Assembly (NCBI GenBank): GCA_934438075.1
Contig: CAKSBF010000004.1
Location: forward strand, 1 to 64,000
Direction of reading: 5' to 3'
Origin: an uncultured Clostridia bacterium
GTDB taxonomy: Bacteria > Bacillota > Clostridia > UBA1381 > UBA9506
DNA: 64,000 nt
Shown one piece after another: positions 26,171-34,583 of this stretch (within the stretch, counting starts at the first letter, position 1; every line of letters begins with the position of its first letter). The position numbers were made by a program, and so were the translations under genes. Below the pieces are notes generated by a model. That model saw only the letters and a program-made list of their open reading frames with translations. It was not told where the DNA came from and searched no databases.

Positions 26171-27442
26171 ATGTCTGCAAAGGTAGTAATCGGCGCACAA
26201 TGGGGCGACGAAGGAAAAGGAAAAATTATTGATATTTTAGCACAGCAGTCTGAGGTAGTTGTTCGTTCGCAGGGTGGAAATAATGCGGGACACACGGTGG
26301 AGGCTGATGGTGTTGAGTATAAACTGCATCTGATTCCGTCCGGTATTTTAGGGAAGGATACGCTTTGCATCATCGGAACCGGCGTTGTGGTTGATCCCGG
26401 TGTTTTGCTGGAAGAGCTTGATATGCTTGCATCAAAAGGCGTCAGCACCGATAATCTTCGCATTGATTACCGTGCGCATATTATTATGCCGTATCATATT
26501 GTACTTGACTCTTTAATGGAGGCGGCGCGCGGCAAAGGCGATATTGGCACAACCAAGAAAGGGATTGGACCGTGCTATATGGATAAAGCGGAACGGATCG
26601 GGATTCGCTTGTGCGATTTGCTTGACCGCGAGGTCTTTGTTGCTAAAGCAAAAGAAAATACCGAATTAAAAAATAAATTTATTACGAATGTGTATGGCGG
26701 AGAAGCTGTTAATCCTGACAGTTTTATTGAGAAATATTTGGAATATGCAGAAAAACTTCGTAAATATGCGGCAGACACCACGGTTATGTTGTATGACGCA
26801 GTAAAGGCAGGCAAACAAGTCTTGTTTGAGGGTGCGCAAGGCACGTTGCTTGATTTGGATATTGGTACGTATCCGTATGTCACCTCATCTCACCCAATTT
26901 CGGGCGGCGTGTGTGTCGGGACGGGCATCGGCCCCACGTTAATTGATGAATGTATTGGCGTAATGAAGGCTTATACTACACGTGTTGGTAAGGGACCGTT
27001 CCCAACGGAGCTTTTTGATGAAACCGGCGATACGATTCGTAATGTTGGGCATGAGTTTGGCACAACAACAGGACGGCCTCGCCGCTGCGGTTGGTTTGAT
27101 GCTGTGATTGGGCGTTTTGGTGTGCGAACCAGCGGTTTAACCGGAATTGCTTTAAATAAACTGGATACGTTAACCGGTTTGCCGACGGTAAAAATATGTA
27201 CTTCGTATCGGAAAGACGGTGAAACCATTCTGGATTTTCCGGCAAGTCTTACAGAATTAGCAAAATGTGAACCTGTTTATGAAGAACTGCCCGGCTGGAC
27301 GGAGGATATAACTGCTGTACGGGAGTATGATGCTTTGCCGCAAAATGTGAAGAATTACGTTGCGCGGATAGAGGAGCTTTGCGGCTGCAAGGTTAGCATG
27401 GTTGGTGTAGGACCGGGAAGAGAACAGAATATTGTTCGCTGA
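26171..27442 (+). CDS. purA: Adenylosuccinate synthetase
   Basis: A 423-residue enzyme from the ATG at 26171 (AAAGGGTG box). The N-terminal VVIGAQWGDEGKGKIIDILA carries the catalytic Asp and GTP-binding loop. GGNNAGHTV, GTTKKGIGPCYMDKAERIGIR and GVGPGREQNI at the C-terminus complete the family pattern. It makes adenylosuccinate from IMP, aspartate and GTP, the first committed step to AMP. It is monocistronic here and full length. Confidence 0.98.
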   Translation: MSAKVVIGAQWGDEGKGKIIDILAQQSEVVVRSQGGNNAGHTVEADGVEYKLHLIPSGILGKDTLCIIGTGVVVDPGVLLEELDMLASKGVSTDNLRIDYRAHIIMPYHIVLDSLMEAARGKGDIGTTKKGIGPCYMDKAERIGIRLCDLLDREVFVAKAKENTELKNKFITNVYGGEAVNPDSFIEKYLEYAEKLRKYAADTTVMLYDAVKAGKQVLFEGAQGTLLDLDIGTYPYVTSSHPISGGVCVGTGIGPTLIDECIGVMKAYTTRVGKGPFPTELFDETGDTIRNVGHEFGTTTGRPRRCGWFDAVIGRFGVRTSGLTGIALNKLDTLTGLPTVKICTSYRKDGETILDFPASLTELAKCEPVYEELPGWTEDITAVREYDALPQNVKNYVARIEELCGCKVSMVGVGPGREQNIVR

Positions 27443-27539
27443 GCAAAATAACAAAATGTAAAGTCATTTTATTCCCTCTTGTCTCATATGATTAAATTGG
27501 GACATCCCCATTTACCAAAATGAGAAAGAGGGAAATAGA

Positions 27540-28160
27540 GTGATTAGATCGGTAATGCAAAAGTTAATATTTTATATGCGTGAAAATGCACTATGCTGTA
27601 TTATTTGTGCGGCGGCACTTATATGCGGAGCAATGATCGGGATAGTATGGGCTGTATCTATGCCGGAATTGGATGCTAAAGAACTGTCGCTTTATTTTGC
27701 GGATTTTTTTGCCAGTTTTGTGCAGGCAGGAACAGATTCGGCGGTTATTTTTACAGATGCGTTGCGTTTGCAGGCTTATTTTTTCGGAATTTTATTGCTG
27801 TGTTCCGGTATGATTTTCGGCTTGCCGTTCATCTTTATTGTCGGAGTAGGCAGTGGAATCTCTGTGGGTTTCACGGCGACATTTTTGCTGAAAAATTATG
27901 GCATGCGTGCGCTTTTATTTATGTTAACAGGCATGTTGCCGCATACTTTGCTCATGCTTCCGTGTCATTTTGCTGCATTGTGTGTTTGCGTGCAGTTTTC
28001 TGTGCTTTTGCTGAAGGAACGGGCTGGGTTGAAAAACAGGCTGATATCGCATTTTTTAATACTTTGCGCATTGTTTGCCGTTGCATTTGCTGCGGTGCTG
28101 TTGCAGGCTTATATTGAGCCGTTGCTTGTAAGTATGATTGCACCGTATTTTGTTTCGTAA
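27540..28160 (+). CDS. spoIIM: Stage II sporulation protein M
   Basis: A 206-residue membrane protein with five predicted transmembrane helices, GTG start with a GAGGG box. The SpoIIM pattern includes an ALICGAMIGIVWA first helix, FFASFVQAGTDSAVIFTDAL, GLPFIFIVGVGSGISVGFTATFL and MLPHTLLMLP. SpoIIM is a subunit of the SpoIIDMP complex, which drives engulfment septal dissolution in sporulation. The neighbouring xerD gene preserves Bacillus/Clostridia synteny. This is direct evidence for a spore former. Confidence 0.92.
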   Translation: MIRSVMQKLIFYMRENALCCIICAAALICGAMIGIVWAVSMPELDAKELSLYFADFFASFVQAGTDSAVIFTDALRLQAYFFGILLLCSGMIFGLPFIFIVGVGSGISVGFTATFLLKNYGMRALLFMLTGMLPHTLLMLPCHFAALCVCVQFSVLLLKERAGLKNRLISHFLILCALFAVAFAAVLLQAYIEPLLVSMIAPYFVS

Positions 28161-28234
28161 AAAAATACTTTACATTTGAATAAAAATAGTTTACAATAAA
28201 TAATATATGTCAACGCTTCGGGGGAAGAAGAGAT

Positions 28235-29119
28235 ATGTCAGAAGTAATAGAATTATTTGTGCGTTATTTAGAAAAAGAGAAAAAGCTATCAAAAAATACG
28301 TTGCAATCATATCGTCATGATATGGAGCAGTTTGCGGAATATTTGGAGATGCACCGTTATAAAGACGCTGAGCATGCAACAAAAGCTGTCATTGTGTCCT
28401 ATGTTGTCTATCTGGAGAAAGAGGGGAGAGCTACCTCTACAATATCCAGAAATATTGTTTCGTTAAAAGCGTTTTATCATTTCTTGCTGAGAAACAGATT
28501 GATTGAAACAGACCCTACGGCAGAGATTCACCCGCCAAAGGTGAAAAAGAAGCTGCCGCTGGTCCTGTCGTCAGATGAAGTGGACAAGCTTTTAGAACAA
28601 CCGCAAAAGGTAGATTTGAAAGGATATCGCGATAAAGCAATGTTGGAGCTTCTCTATGCAACGGGTATTCGTGTTTCAGAATTGATTTCTTTAAATATTT
28701 CAGATATTAATTTGGAAATGGGATTTGTTCGTTGCAGAGGCAGTAAAAAAGAGAGAATGATACCTATTGGAAAAATATGTGTGTCAGCTTTATCCGATTA
28801 CATTGAGCATGCCAGAGAGCTGTTGTTGCGTCTGCCGGAGGAAGAGGCTCTTTTTGTTAACATGAACGGGGTTCGCCTGTCACGCCAAGGCTTTTGGAAA
28901 CTTGTAAAGCAGTATGCACAACAGGCGGGGATTACTAAAGATATTACACCGCACACGCTCAGACATTCTTTTGCGGCGCATTTGTTAGAAAATGGCGCAG
29001 ATCTGCAGTCGATTCAAAGTATGCTGGGACATGCGGATATCTCATCAACGCAAATTTATGCGCAATTAATGAATCGTAAATTAAAGGATGTTTATGCAAA
29101 AGCACATCCGCGGGCATAA
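28235..29119 (+). CDS. xerD: Tyrosine recombinase XerD
   Basis: A 294-residue tyrosine recombinase. Residues 1-85 are the N-terminal SAM-like DNA-binding domain (LEKEKKLSKNTLQSYRHDMEQFAEYL). The catalytic set is R146 (TGIRVSELI), H240 and R243 (HTLRHSF), H266 (LGHADI) and Y275. With XerC it resolves chromosome dimers at dif before division. XerD is preferred over XerC because of spoIIM synteny and the LSLNISDINLEMGFVRCRGSKKER-type spacing. Confidence 0.93.
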   Translation: MSEVIELFVRYLEKEKKLSKNTLQSYRHDMEQFAEYLEMHRYKDAEHATKAVIVSYVVYLEKEGRATSTISRNIVSLKAFYHFLLRNRLIETDPTAEIHPPKVKKKLPLVLSSDEVDKLLEQPQKVDLKGYRDKAMLELLYATGIRVSELISLNISDINLEMGFVRCRGSKKERMIPIGKICVSALSDYIEHARELLLRLPEEEALFVNMNGVRLSRQGFWKLVKQYAQQAGITKDITPHTLRHSFAAHLLENGADLQSIQSMLGHADISSTQIYAQLMNRKLKDVYAKAHPRA

Positions 29120-29214
29120 ATAAATTAATTTAGGGACGCAATAAAAAAATTACGCCTGACAGAAACCGGATATTATTTATATCTGTTTCAATCAGCATAA
29201 AAAGGTGATTACGA

Positions 29215-30225
29215 ATGAAAAAAACGACAATGCTTACAGCCGCTGCTTTGACAGCTGTATTTATGACTGCCTGCGCGCCGTTATCAAAACCAAAGCCTAC
29301 CCAGACGCCGACCGCGGCGCCGGCTGAGCGGACAGAAAAGCCAAAACAGATATTGGAATACCGTATGGATGCATCGAAAGAAAACCCAAATGGAGACAAC
29401 TATCCGGAGGCCGGTGAGGAATTTGTACAAAAAGTAAACCAAATTTTATCATCTTTTGCTCACCCGCAAAATGATATTTTTGAAAATGTTTTGGGCCTTT
29501 ATCAATATGTCTCTCAAAATATTACGTATAAAGAAGGAGCGTCTGCCGACAGTGCAGAGGCTATTTTGAGCGGCACGGCTTGTGCGGAAGGCTTTGCGCG
29601 GGCTTATCAATATCTCTTGAATCAAATCGGTGCAGATGCATTTTTGGTAACAGCGAATGATGAAAGCAGAAAATGGGTTATGGTTGCTATGCCGGATGGC
29701 TATTATCATTTTGATGCTGCCGAAGAAGCAAAGCAAACTGCCGGGCAAGCTTTAGTGTATTTTGCGATGAATGATGAACAGCGCTGGGACGGAGGAAAGT
29801 ATGACGGCTGGTATATTGGATCGGAAGAAACAGGCGATAAGCGCAATCCTCCTCAAAATGAAAAACAGACATATACTTTTTTAAGAGATGTCAGAGTAGG
29901 CTATGGATGTGATTTTGAAAGTAAGTGCATGTATTTTGCTGATGTTTCACAGGATAATGAACTGGTGAAATATTACTACCAAACCGGCCTGGAAGAATCT
30001 ATGTATGGTAAGCGCGCAGGATCTATGGTATATTTTAGAGGAACCATATATTTTTCTGATTTAACGCAGCGCAATCAACTTTTCAGTATGAATGTTTTGA
30101 CCGGTCAGACAGAGCTGCTCGACAGTGTGTTTGTTACCAGAATGGTTCTGAAAAACGGAAAGTTGATTTATTTTGATGATGTAAGCAGTTCAGAAAAAGG
30201 AATCCAGTTGGTACAGGAAACGTAA
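29215..30225 (+). CDS. Lipoprotein with transglutaminase-like domain
   Basis: A 336-residue lipoprotein: signal peptide MKKTTMLTAAALTAVFMTAC with lipobox Cys at position 20, followed by a Pro/Thr linker. The transglutaminase-like core (about 75-170) has GTACAEGFARAYQYLLNQIGADAFLVT with the nucleophilic Cys. The expected His may be in DGYYHFDAAEEA. The C-terminal third (YYQTGLEESMYGKRAGSMVYFRGTIYFSDLTQRNQLFSMNV) looks like DUF5050-type beta-propeller blades. Likely an extracytoplasmic cysteine peptidase-like or structural protein; the substrate is unknown. Confidence 0.82.
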   Translation: MKKTTMLTAAALTAVFMTACAPLSKPKPTQTPTAAPAERTEKPKQILEYRMDASKENPNGDNYPEAGEEFVQKVNQILSSFAHPQNDIFENVLGLYQYVSQNITYKEGASADSAEAILSGTACAEGFARAYQYLLNQIGADAFLVTANDESRKWVMVAMPDGYYHFDAAEEAKQTAGQALVYFAMNDEQRWDGGKYDGWYIGSEETGDKRNPPQNEKQTYTFLRDVRVGYGCDFESKCMYFADVSQDNELVKYYYQTGLEESMYGKRAGSMVYFRGTIYFSDLTQRNQLFSMNVLTGQTELLDSVFVTRMVLKNGKLIYFDDVSSSEKGIQLVQET

Positions 30226-30238
30226 ATAATAATATAAT

Positions 30239-30270
30239 AATAACCCGCAGGCATAGCTTGCGGGTTATTA
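30239..30270. terminator. Bidirectional terminator between convergent genes
   Basis: AATAACCCGCA (30239-30249) pairs with TGCGGGTTATT (30259-30269) with A/T runs on both sides. Confidence 0.9.
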
Positions 30271-30281
30271 TTTATGAAATA

Positions 30282-31007
30282 TTAGTGTCGTTCATCAAAA
30301 TTTGAATATATTTCGCAGAAACGGGCTTGAAAAGACGCAGGTTCATTATTGGCATATAAATGCGAAAGGTCGCCGAAACCACTGCAGCGAAAGTAAGCTA
30401 TTCCTTGTTCACGTTCTTCGGTGTTAAGAGTTGTCACGGAACTCGGGAGAGCAACAAAGCCTTGCCAGAGTGCGATCGGTGATATTTTTAGAAGATGAGA
30501 CAGCAATACGCATTCAACTCCAAAGTGACAGAAAAGAGCTACGGTTTCGGTGTTTTCTTTTGTTACACGGAAAATGTTTTTATCATGTTTATAACCATGT
30601 TTTGCAAGGAGTGTATCGAGACCATCGCAGACCGCACGATATTTTTCGGCGGCATCTCCGCTGTTAAAAAATGGTGTTTCTATCCAGCGGTTTTGATCAT
30701 AGTAGTCATTGTTATCATACAGAAAAGAAGGCAGCCGGTCCCACAAACCTGTCTTTTCACCGCTTTGCGGTTCTGTCGCGTAACCGTCAAATTCTCTTAG
30801 CCAGTCGCAGATTTCCGCAGTTTTACCGATAGCCTCCAAGGTTGGTTTTGCGGTATCTTTTGCTCTGCCAAGAGGTGAACAGTAAAAGTAGTCTATGTTT
30901 TGTTTTAATAGTCTGTCTTTCAAAAGCGTTGCTTCACGCCAGCCCTTTTCAGTTAAGGAATCAATGGTATAATCAGGGTCGCCGTGACGGATGATAAGAA
31001 GTTTCAT
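30282..31007 (-). CDS. Histidine phosphatase family protein
   Basis: A 241-residue phosphoglycerate-mutase-like phosphatase. ATG at 31007 is chosen because GGAGG sits 6 nt upstream. The catalytic motif KLLIIRHGDPDYTIDSLTEKGWREA carries the phosphorylated His in RHG. YCSPLGRAKDTAKPTLEAIG supplies the second Arg, and ETVALFCHFGVE the second His. The family dephosphorylates sugars, nucleotides or cell-wall intermediates; the substrate is not deducible. It is monocistronic between a terminator and the tRNA-Gly. Confidence 0.92.
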   Translation of the reverse strand: MKLLIIRHGDPDYTIDSLTEKGWREATLLKDRLLKQNIDYFYCSPLGRAKDTAKPTLEAIGKTAEICDWLREFDGYATEPQSGEKTGLWDRLPSFLYDNNDYYDQNRWIETPFFNSGDAAEKYRAVCDGLDTLLAKHGYKHDKNIFRVTKENTETVALFCHFGVECVLLSHLLKISPIALWQGFVALPSSVTTLNTEEREQGIAYFRCSGFGDLSHLYANNEPASFQARFCEIYSNFDERH

Positions 31008-31289
31008 ACGGTTCCTCCTATAATATTGTTTATTTAATATAGCATATGGATGTAAAAATTCGGAACAAGCGGTGGCTTGTCCCGAAGCGGAGTCTAAAGT
31101 TATATCTTGTGTGAAGCTTTTGTTGCATAACAATAATTACTTGGTTGTGTAGGTGTCAATTATAAAAAATATCCAGTTTACAGCTCCTCCAAATTGTAAA
31201 AGTTAATAGTTGTAATATGAAATGGCATAATACACCTGATCACACTTATAATCATACGGCCGCATGAAACTGAATCTTTTTTCACATAG

Positions 31290-31321
31290 AAAAAACGGAG
31301 CAAAGCGAACTTTGTTCCGTT
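31290..31321 (-). terminator. Terminator of tRNA-Gly transcript
   Basis: On the minus strand AACGGAACAAAG pairs with CTTTGCTCCGTT around a TTCG tetraloop, followed by six T. It starts right after the tRNA CCA end. Confidence 0.9.
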
Positions 31322-31322
31322 G

Positions 31323-31397
31323 TGGAGCGGGAAACGAGATTCGAACTCGCGACGTTCACCTTGGGAAGGTGACGCTCTACCACTGAGCCACTCCCGC
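31323..31397 (-). tRNA. tRNA-Gly (anticodon TCC)
   Basis: The minus-strand sequence starts GCGGGAGTGGCTCAGTGGTA and ends CCCGCTCCA. The 7-bp acceptor stem is GCGGGAG with TTCCCGC-type pairing. The D-loop is AGTGGTAGAGC, the anticodon stem-loop is CACCTTCCCAAGGTG (TCC), and the T-loop is GTTCGAATC. The 3' CCA is encoded. It reads GGA and, by wobble, GGG codons. Its own terminator follows. Confidence 0.97.
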
Positions 31398-31438
31398 ATA
31401 GCTACAGTATATCACATGATACAGAGTTTGTCAATCGC

Positions 31439-31792
31439 TTAATCGCTAAATTTTATGGAGTAAATCCATGCTTCAAACATATATTCGGCAGCCTTCCTTT
31501 GTCTCGGGGTCAGAGAATTGTAATGTCTGACAATGGGATTGTTCTGCGCATCAACGATTTTCCCGGAAACAATATAATCCATACTTTCCCCTAAAATATC
31601 ACAGATTTGTGCTAATGTTTTTACGGAGAGTCCCTTTTCTCCGCGTTCAATCATGCCGTAAAAGTTTAGAGAAATACCGGCGTGTTCTGCAATAGCTTCC
31701 TGTGTTAAAAGCTTGTTTTTTCGGGCGAGCTTTATACGTTCACCCATAGATTTTTGGTCAATTTGCAATAAATTGCTCATGTTTTCAATCAA
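31439..31792 (-). CDS. XRE-family HTH regulator
   Basis: A 117-residue Cro/CI-type regulator. The HTH is at about 17-72 (GERIKLARKNKLLTQEAIAEHAGISLNFYGMIERGEKGLSVKTLAQICDIL). A short C-terminal tail follows with RHYNSLTPRQRKAAEYMFEAWIYSI. TTG at 31792 (AAGGAG 9 nt upstream) or ATG at 31780 could be the start. It is divergent from a small gene, with both promoters in the roughly 145-nt gap, so it may repress that gene and itself. Confidence 0.88.
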   Translation of the reverse strand: MIENMSNLLQIDQKSMGERIKLARKNKLLTQEAIAEHAGISLNFYGMIERGEKGLSVKTLAQICDILGESMDYIVSGKIVDAQNNPIVRHYNSLTPRQRKAAEYMFEAWIYSIKFSD

Positions 31793-31881
31793 CCCTTTCT
31801 TCTCCTTGGAGTTATATAAATTATTTCCGAAAATTAATTATATTATAACCACTTTGAGTGTAGATTGTAATCATCCAACGG

Positions 31882-31911
31882 TTGACATGTATAACTAATG
31901 GGGTGTATAAT
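31882..31911 (+). promoter_or_regulatory. Promoter of the small gene at 31937
   Basis: TTGACA (31882-31887), 18-nt spacer, TATAAT (31906-31911). Transcription would start near 31918, which excludes the in-frame ATG at 31898 as the start codon. Confidence 0.75.
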
Positions 31912-31936
31912 AATTAAAAAAGGGGGTTGCACAACA

Positions 31937-32167
31937 TTGGAATGGGATGAAAATTTTAAGCTCGATTTATTGCAGGCTGAAATGGATCGAATAGCTTCTA
32001 CAAATCAAAAATACATAAGTTTTGAGAAAGAACGGCAAAGCATTTTACATGAATTGAAGAAAAAAATTGGTCGATCGGAATATGAATTGCTGGAAAAACT
32101 CATGGATGTAACAGAATTGCAAACTTTTTTAATGATTCGTGCCGTACTGCGTGTGGGCAGTGTTTAA
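31937..32167 (+). CDS. Small hypothetical protein (about 76 residues)
   Basis: TTG at 31937 follows an AAGGGGG box and lies downstream of a consensus promoter. The protein is acidic-basic mixed and helical (LEWDENFKLDLLQAEMDRIA, then SILHELKKKIGRSEYELLEKLMDVTELQTFLMIRAVLRVG). I do not recognise a family. It is divergent from the XRE regulator, an arrangement suggesting control by it. A hairpin terminator follows. Confidence 0.6.
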   Translation: MEWDENFKLDLLQAEMDRIASTNQKYISFEKERQSILHELKKKIGRSEYELLEKLMDVTELQTFLMIRAVLRVGSV

Positions 32168-32180
32168 TCTTTCATATTTA

Positions 32181-32210
32181 AGCCCATCAGATGACTGATG
32201 GGCTTGACAT
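32181..32210 (+). terminator. Hairpin terminator after small gene
   Basis: AGCCCATCAG (32181-32190) pairs perfectly with CTGATGGGCT (32195-32204) around ATGA. The T-run after it is interrupted (TGACATTTT), so termination may be partial. Confidence 0.65.
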
Positions 32211-32232
32211 TTTATCAAATTTGCGTTATAGT
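32204..32232 (+). promoter_or_regulatory. Candidate promoter far upstream of glgB
   Basis: TTGACA (32204-32209), 17-nt spacer, TATAGT (32227-32232). If it drives glgB, the leader is about 395 nt. The stretch 32233-32634 is very AT-rich and without a gene; it contains the palindrome at 32467. Confidence 0.6.
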
Positions 32233-32466
32233 ATACATAAGTAATAAGTTTTTAATTATCCGGTTATTTTCCTGTAGAATTTTCAATTATCGTTTTTATA
32301 TATTGTCATGTTGGAATTTACATAAAATTGAAGAAATTTCGGCGATTTTGACATATTTTTTAATAGCGGTATCTTTATTTTTAAAAAAGTATGATTTTTC
32401 TTCTGTTTTGGTAATATTCTGATTTTATTTATCATATAAATAATAGTTGTAATACCATTTTGTGCA

Positions 32467-32485
32467 TTGTCACACTATGTGACAA
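32467..32485. promoter_or_regulatory. Perfect 19-nt palindrome in the glgB leader
   Basis: TTGTCACA-CTA-TGTGACAA, 8-bp perfect arms, about 150 nt upstream of glgB. It looks like an operator for a dimeric repressor or activator. It is followed by A's, not T's, so it is not a plus-strand terminator. Confidence 0.6.
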
Positions 32486-32634
32486 AAAACATTGATTGCA
32501 TAAAAAATTACAAAAAAACAGTCCTTTTTTATGATACATAGGCTGTGTTTTGTGCGAAATGTATATTTTTCTATGTTAAAATATTTGTTGCAGATGATAT
32601 ATGCACAAAAATATGCCTTGAGGTGGTGAAACAT

Positions 32635-34578
32635 TTGACGAAAGAAAACAAGAAACAAGAGTCGGCAGCAGCAATTACAAAGTTTATTCATGGCGAGCAG
32701 TTTCACGCCTATACTTTTATGGGTTGCCACAAGGAGCGCGGAGGTCATTGTTTTCGAGTTTGGGCACCGCATGCAAAAAATATTAGTGTAGTAGGGGACT
32801 TTAATGAGTGGGATTTGCGGATGAATCCTATGCAGAAGGATGAAATCACCGGTGTATGGCAAACGAAAATAAAGGGATTGCATGATTTTGATTCTTATAA
32901 ATATGCAATAACAACCCAGGATGGGAGAGTGCTGTTTAAGTCAGATCCTTATGGAACACATATGGAAACTCGGCCGGGTACAGCATCAAAAATTTATGAT
33001 TTATCCGGCTACGAGTGGGGCGATGGAGAATGGCAGAAACAAAAACGCCAAGGCAACCGTTTGCAGGAGCCGATTAATATTTATGAGGTACACCTTGGCT
33101 CATGGAAACGTTATCCTGACGGAAATCTATATTCTTACCGAAAGCTTGCCGAAGAATTGATTCCTTATGTGAAAGAAATGGGCTATACGCATGTTGAACT
33201 GATGCCTGTTTCGGAATATCCTTATGATGGTTCGTGGGGCTATCAAGTGACGGGATATTATGCTCCAAGTTCTCGTTATGGCACGCCGAAGGATTTTATG
33301 TATTTGATCGACCAATTTCATCAGGCGGGTATCGGCGTAATTATTGACTGGGTTGTGGCGCATTTTCCGAAGGATGCAAACGGTTTATATGAGTTTGACG
33401 GAAGTTGCTGCTACGAATATGAAGATCCGCTAAAAAAGGAGCATCCGGATTGGGGGACGCATATTTTTGATTACGGTCGGCCTGAGGTTGTTTCCTTTTT
33501 GGTGTCCAATGCGCTTTATTGGTTGGAATATTATCATGCGGACGGGATTCGTGTGGACGCGGTAGCCTCCATGCTTTATTTAGACTATGGCAAAAAAAAC
33601 GGAGAGTGGAGGCCGAACTGCAATGGCGGACGGGAAAATTATGAGGCGGTAAGATTTTTGCAGACATTAAACCGTGCGGCCTTTGCGGCAGAACCGGGTG
33701 TGATGATGATTGCAGAGGAGTCAACCGCATGGCCGATGGTAACAAAGCCGGTTGAAAACGGCGGCTTAGGCTTTTTATTTAAATGGAATATGGGTTGGAT
33801 GAATGATATGCTGGAGTATATGTCACAGGATCCGTATTTCAGAAAGGGATGTCACAATAAAATTACGTTTTCTTTAACTTATGCATTTTCGGAAAATTAT
33901 ATTCTACCATTATCTCACGACGAGGTAGTGCATGGAAAAGCATCTCTGATTGGAAAAATGCCGGGCGAGTATGAGCAGAAGTTTGCTAACCTTCGTGCAT
34001 TTTTGGCATATCAGATAGCGCATCCGGGGAAAAAGCTGCTGTTCATGGGCTGCGAGTTTGCACAGTTTATTGAGTGGAATTATATGCAGGGGCTTGATTG
34101 GCTATTGCTTGATTATGACTTGCATAAGAAGTTTCAGAGCTGTATTCGCGATTTGAATTTTTTCTATCGCAATAATCCTGCACTTTATGAGGTAGATGAC
34201 AGCTGGGAAGGGTTTCGTTGGATTGCAGCTGATGATAGTGAACAAAATATTATTGTATTTCGCCGCATGGATGGGCACGGCGGTGAATTAATTGTGATTT
34301 GTAATTTTTCGCCCGTGCAGCGTGAGTATTATCGGATTGGCGTGCCGTATGCAGGTACGTATCATCCGGTTTTTTCTACAGATAATATCAAATACGGAGG
34401 AAAAGGTATCGCTTGCGAAGCGGTAAAAAGCAAAAAAATACCGTACCACGGTGAAGAACAGAGCATTGAACTGACTATAGCGCCAATGTCAACCGCTTTT
34501 TATGCAATAAAGCGCCGAGCAACAGAACGCACGTCTGTGAAGAGCAACAGTCCAAAGCACCGTGACAGGAAAGGATGA
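32635..34578 (+). CDS. glgB: 1,4-alpha-glucan branching enzyme
   Basis: A 647-residue GH13 enzyme, TTG start at 32635 with a GAGGTGG box. An N-terminal CBM48 (about 20-120, HCFRVWAPHAKNISVVGDFNEWD) precedes the GH13 barrel. The nucleophile is D308 (GIRVDAVASM) and the acid/base E361 (MIAEESTAWP); their 53-residue spacing equals that of known GlgB. The C-terminal beta domain ends after IAPMSTAFYAIKRR with a short basic tail. It makes alpha-1,6 branches in glycogen. First gene of the glgBCDAP cluster; its stop overlaps or abuts glgC. Confidence 0.97.
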   Translation: MTKENKKQESAAAITKFIHGEQFHAYTFMGCHKERGGHCFRVWAPHAKNISVVGDFNEWDLRMNPMQKDEITGVWQTKIKGLHDFDSYKYAITTQDGRVLFKSDPYGTHMETRPGTASKIYDLSGYEWGDGEWQKQKRQGNRLQEPINIYEVHLGSWKRYPDGNLYSYRKLAEELIPYVKEMGYTHVELMPVSEYPYDGSWGYQVTGYYAPSSRYGTPKDFMYLIDQFHQAGIGVIIDWVVAHFPKDANGLYEFDGSCCYEYEDPLKKEHPDWGTHIFDYGRPEVVSFLVSNALYWLEYYHADGIRVDAVASMLYLDYGKKNGEWRPNCNGGRENYEAVRFLQTLNRAAFAAEPGVMMIAEESTAWPMVTKPVENGGLGFLFKWNMGWMNDMLEYMSQDPYFRKGCHNKITFSLTYAFSENYILPLSHDEVVHGKASLIGKMPGEYEQKFANLRAFLAYQIAHPGKKLLFMGCEFAQFIEWNYMQGLDWLLLDYDLHKKFQSCIRDLNFFYRNNPALYEVDDSWEGFRWIAADDSEQNIIVFRRMDGHGGELIVICNFSPVQREYYRIGVPYAGTYHPVFSTDNIKYGGKGIACEAVKSKKIPYHGEEQSIELTIAPMSTAFYAIKRRATERTSVKSNSPKHRDRKG

Positions 34579-34583
34579 GGCAG

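Noticed and set aside
31178..31399. Minus-strand frame crossing the tRNA
   Set aside because: It covers the whole tRNA-Gly and its terminator, so it is not a protein gene.
32467..32485. Palindrome as a terminator
   Set aside because: Plus strand: followed by A's, not T's; minus strand: T's precede the stem. An operator is a better reading.
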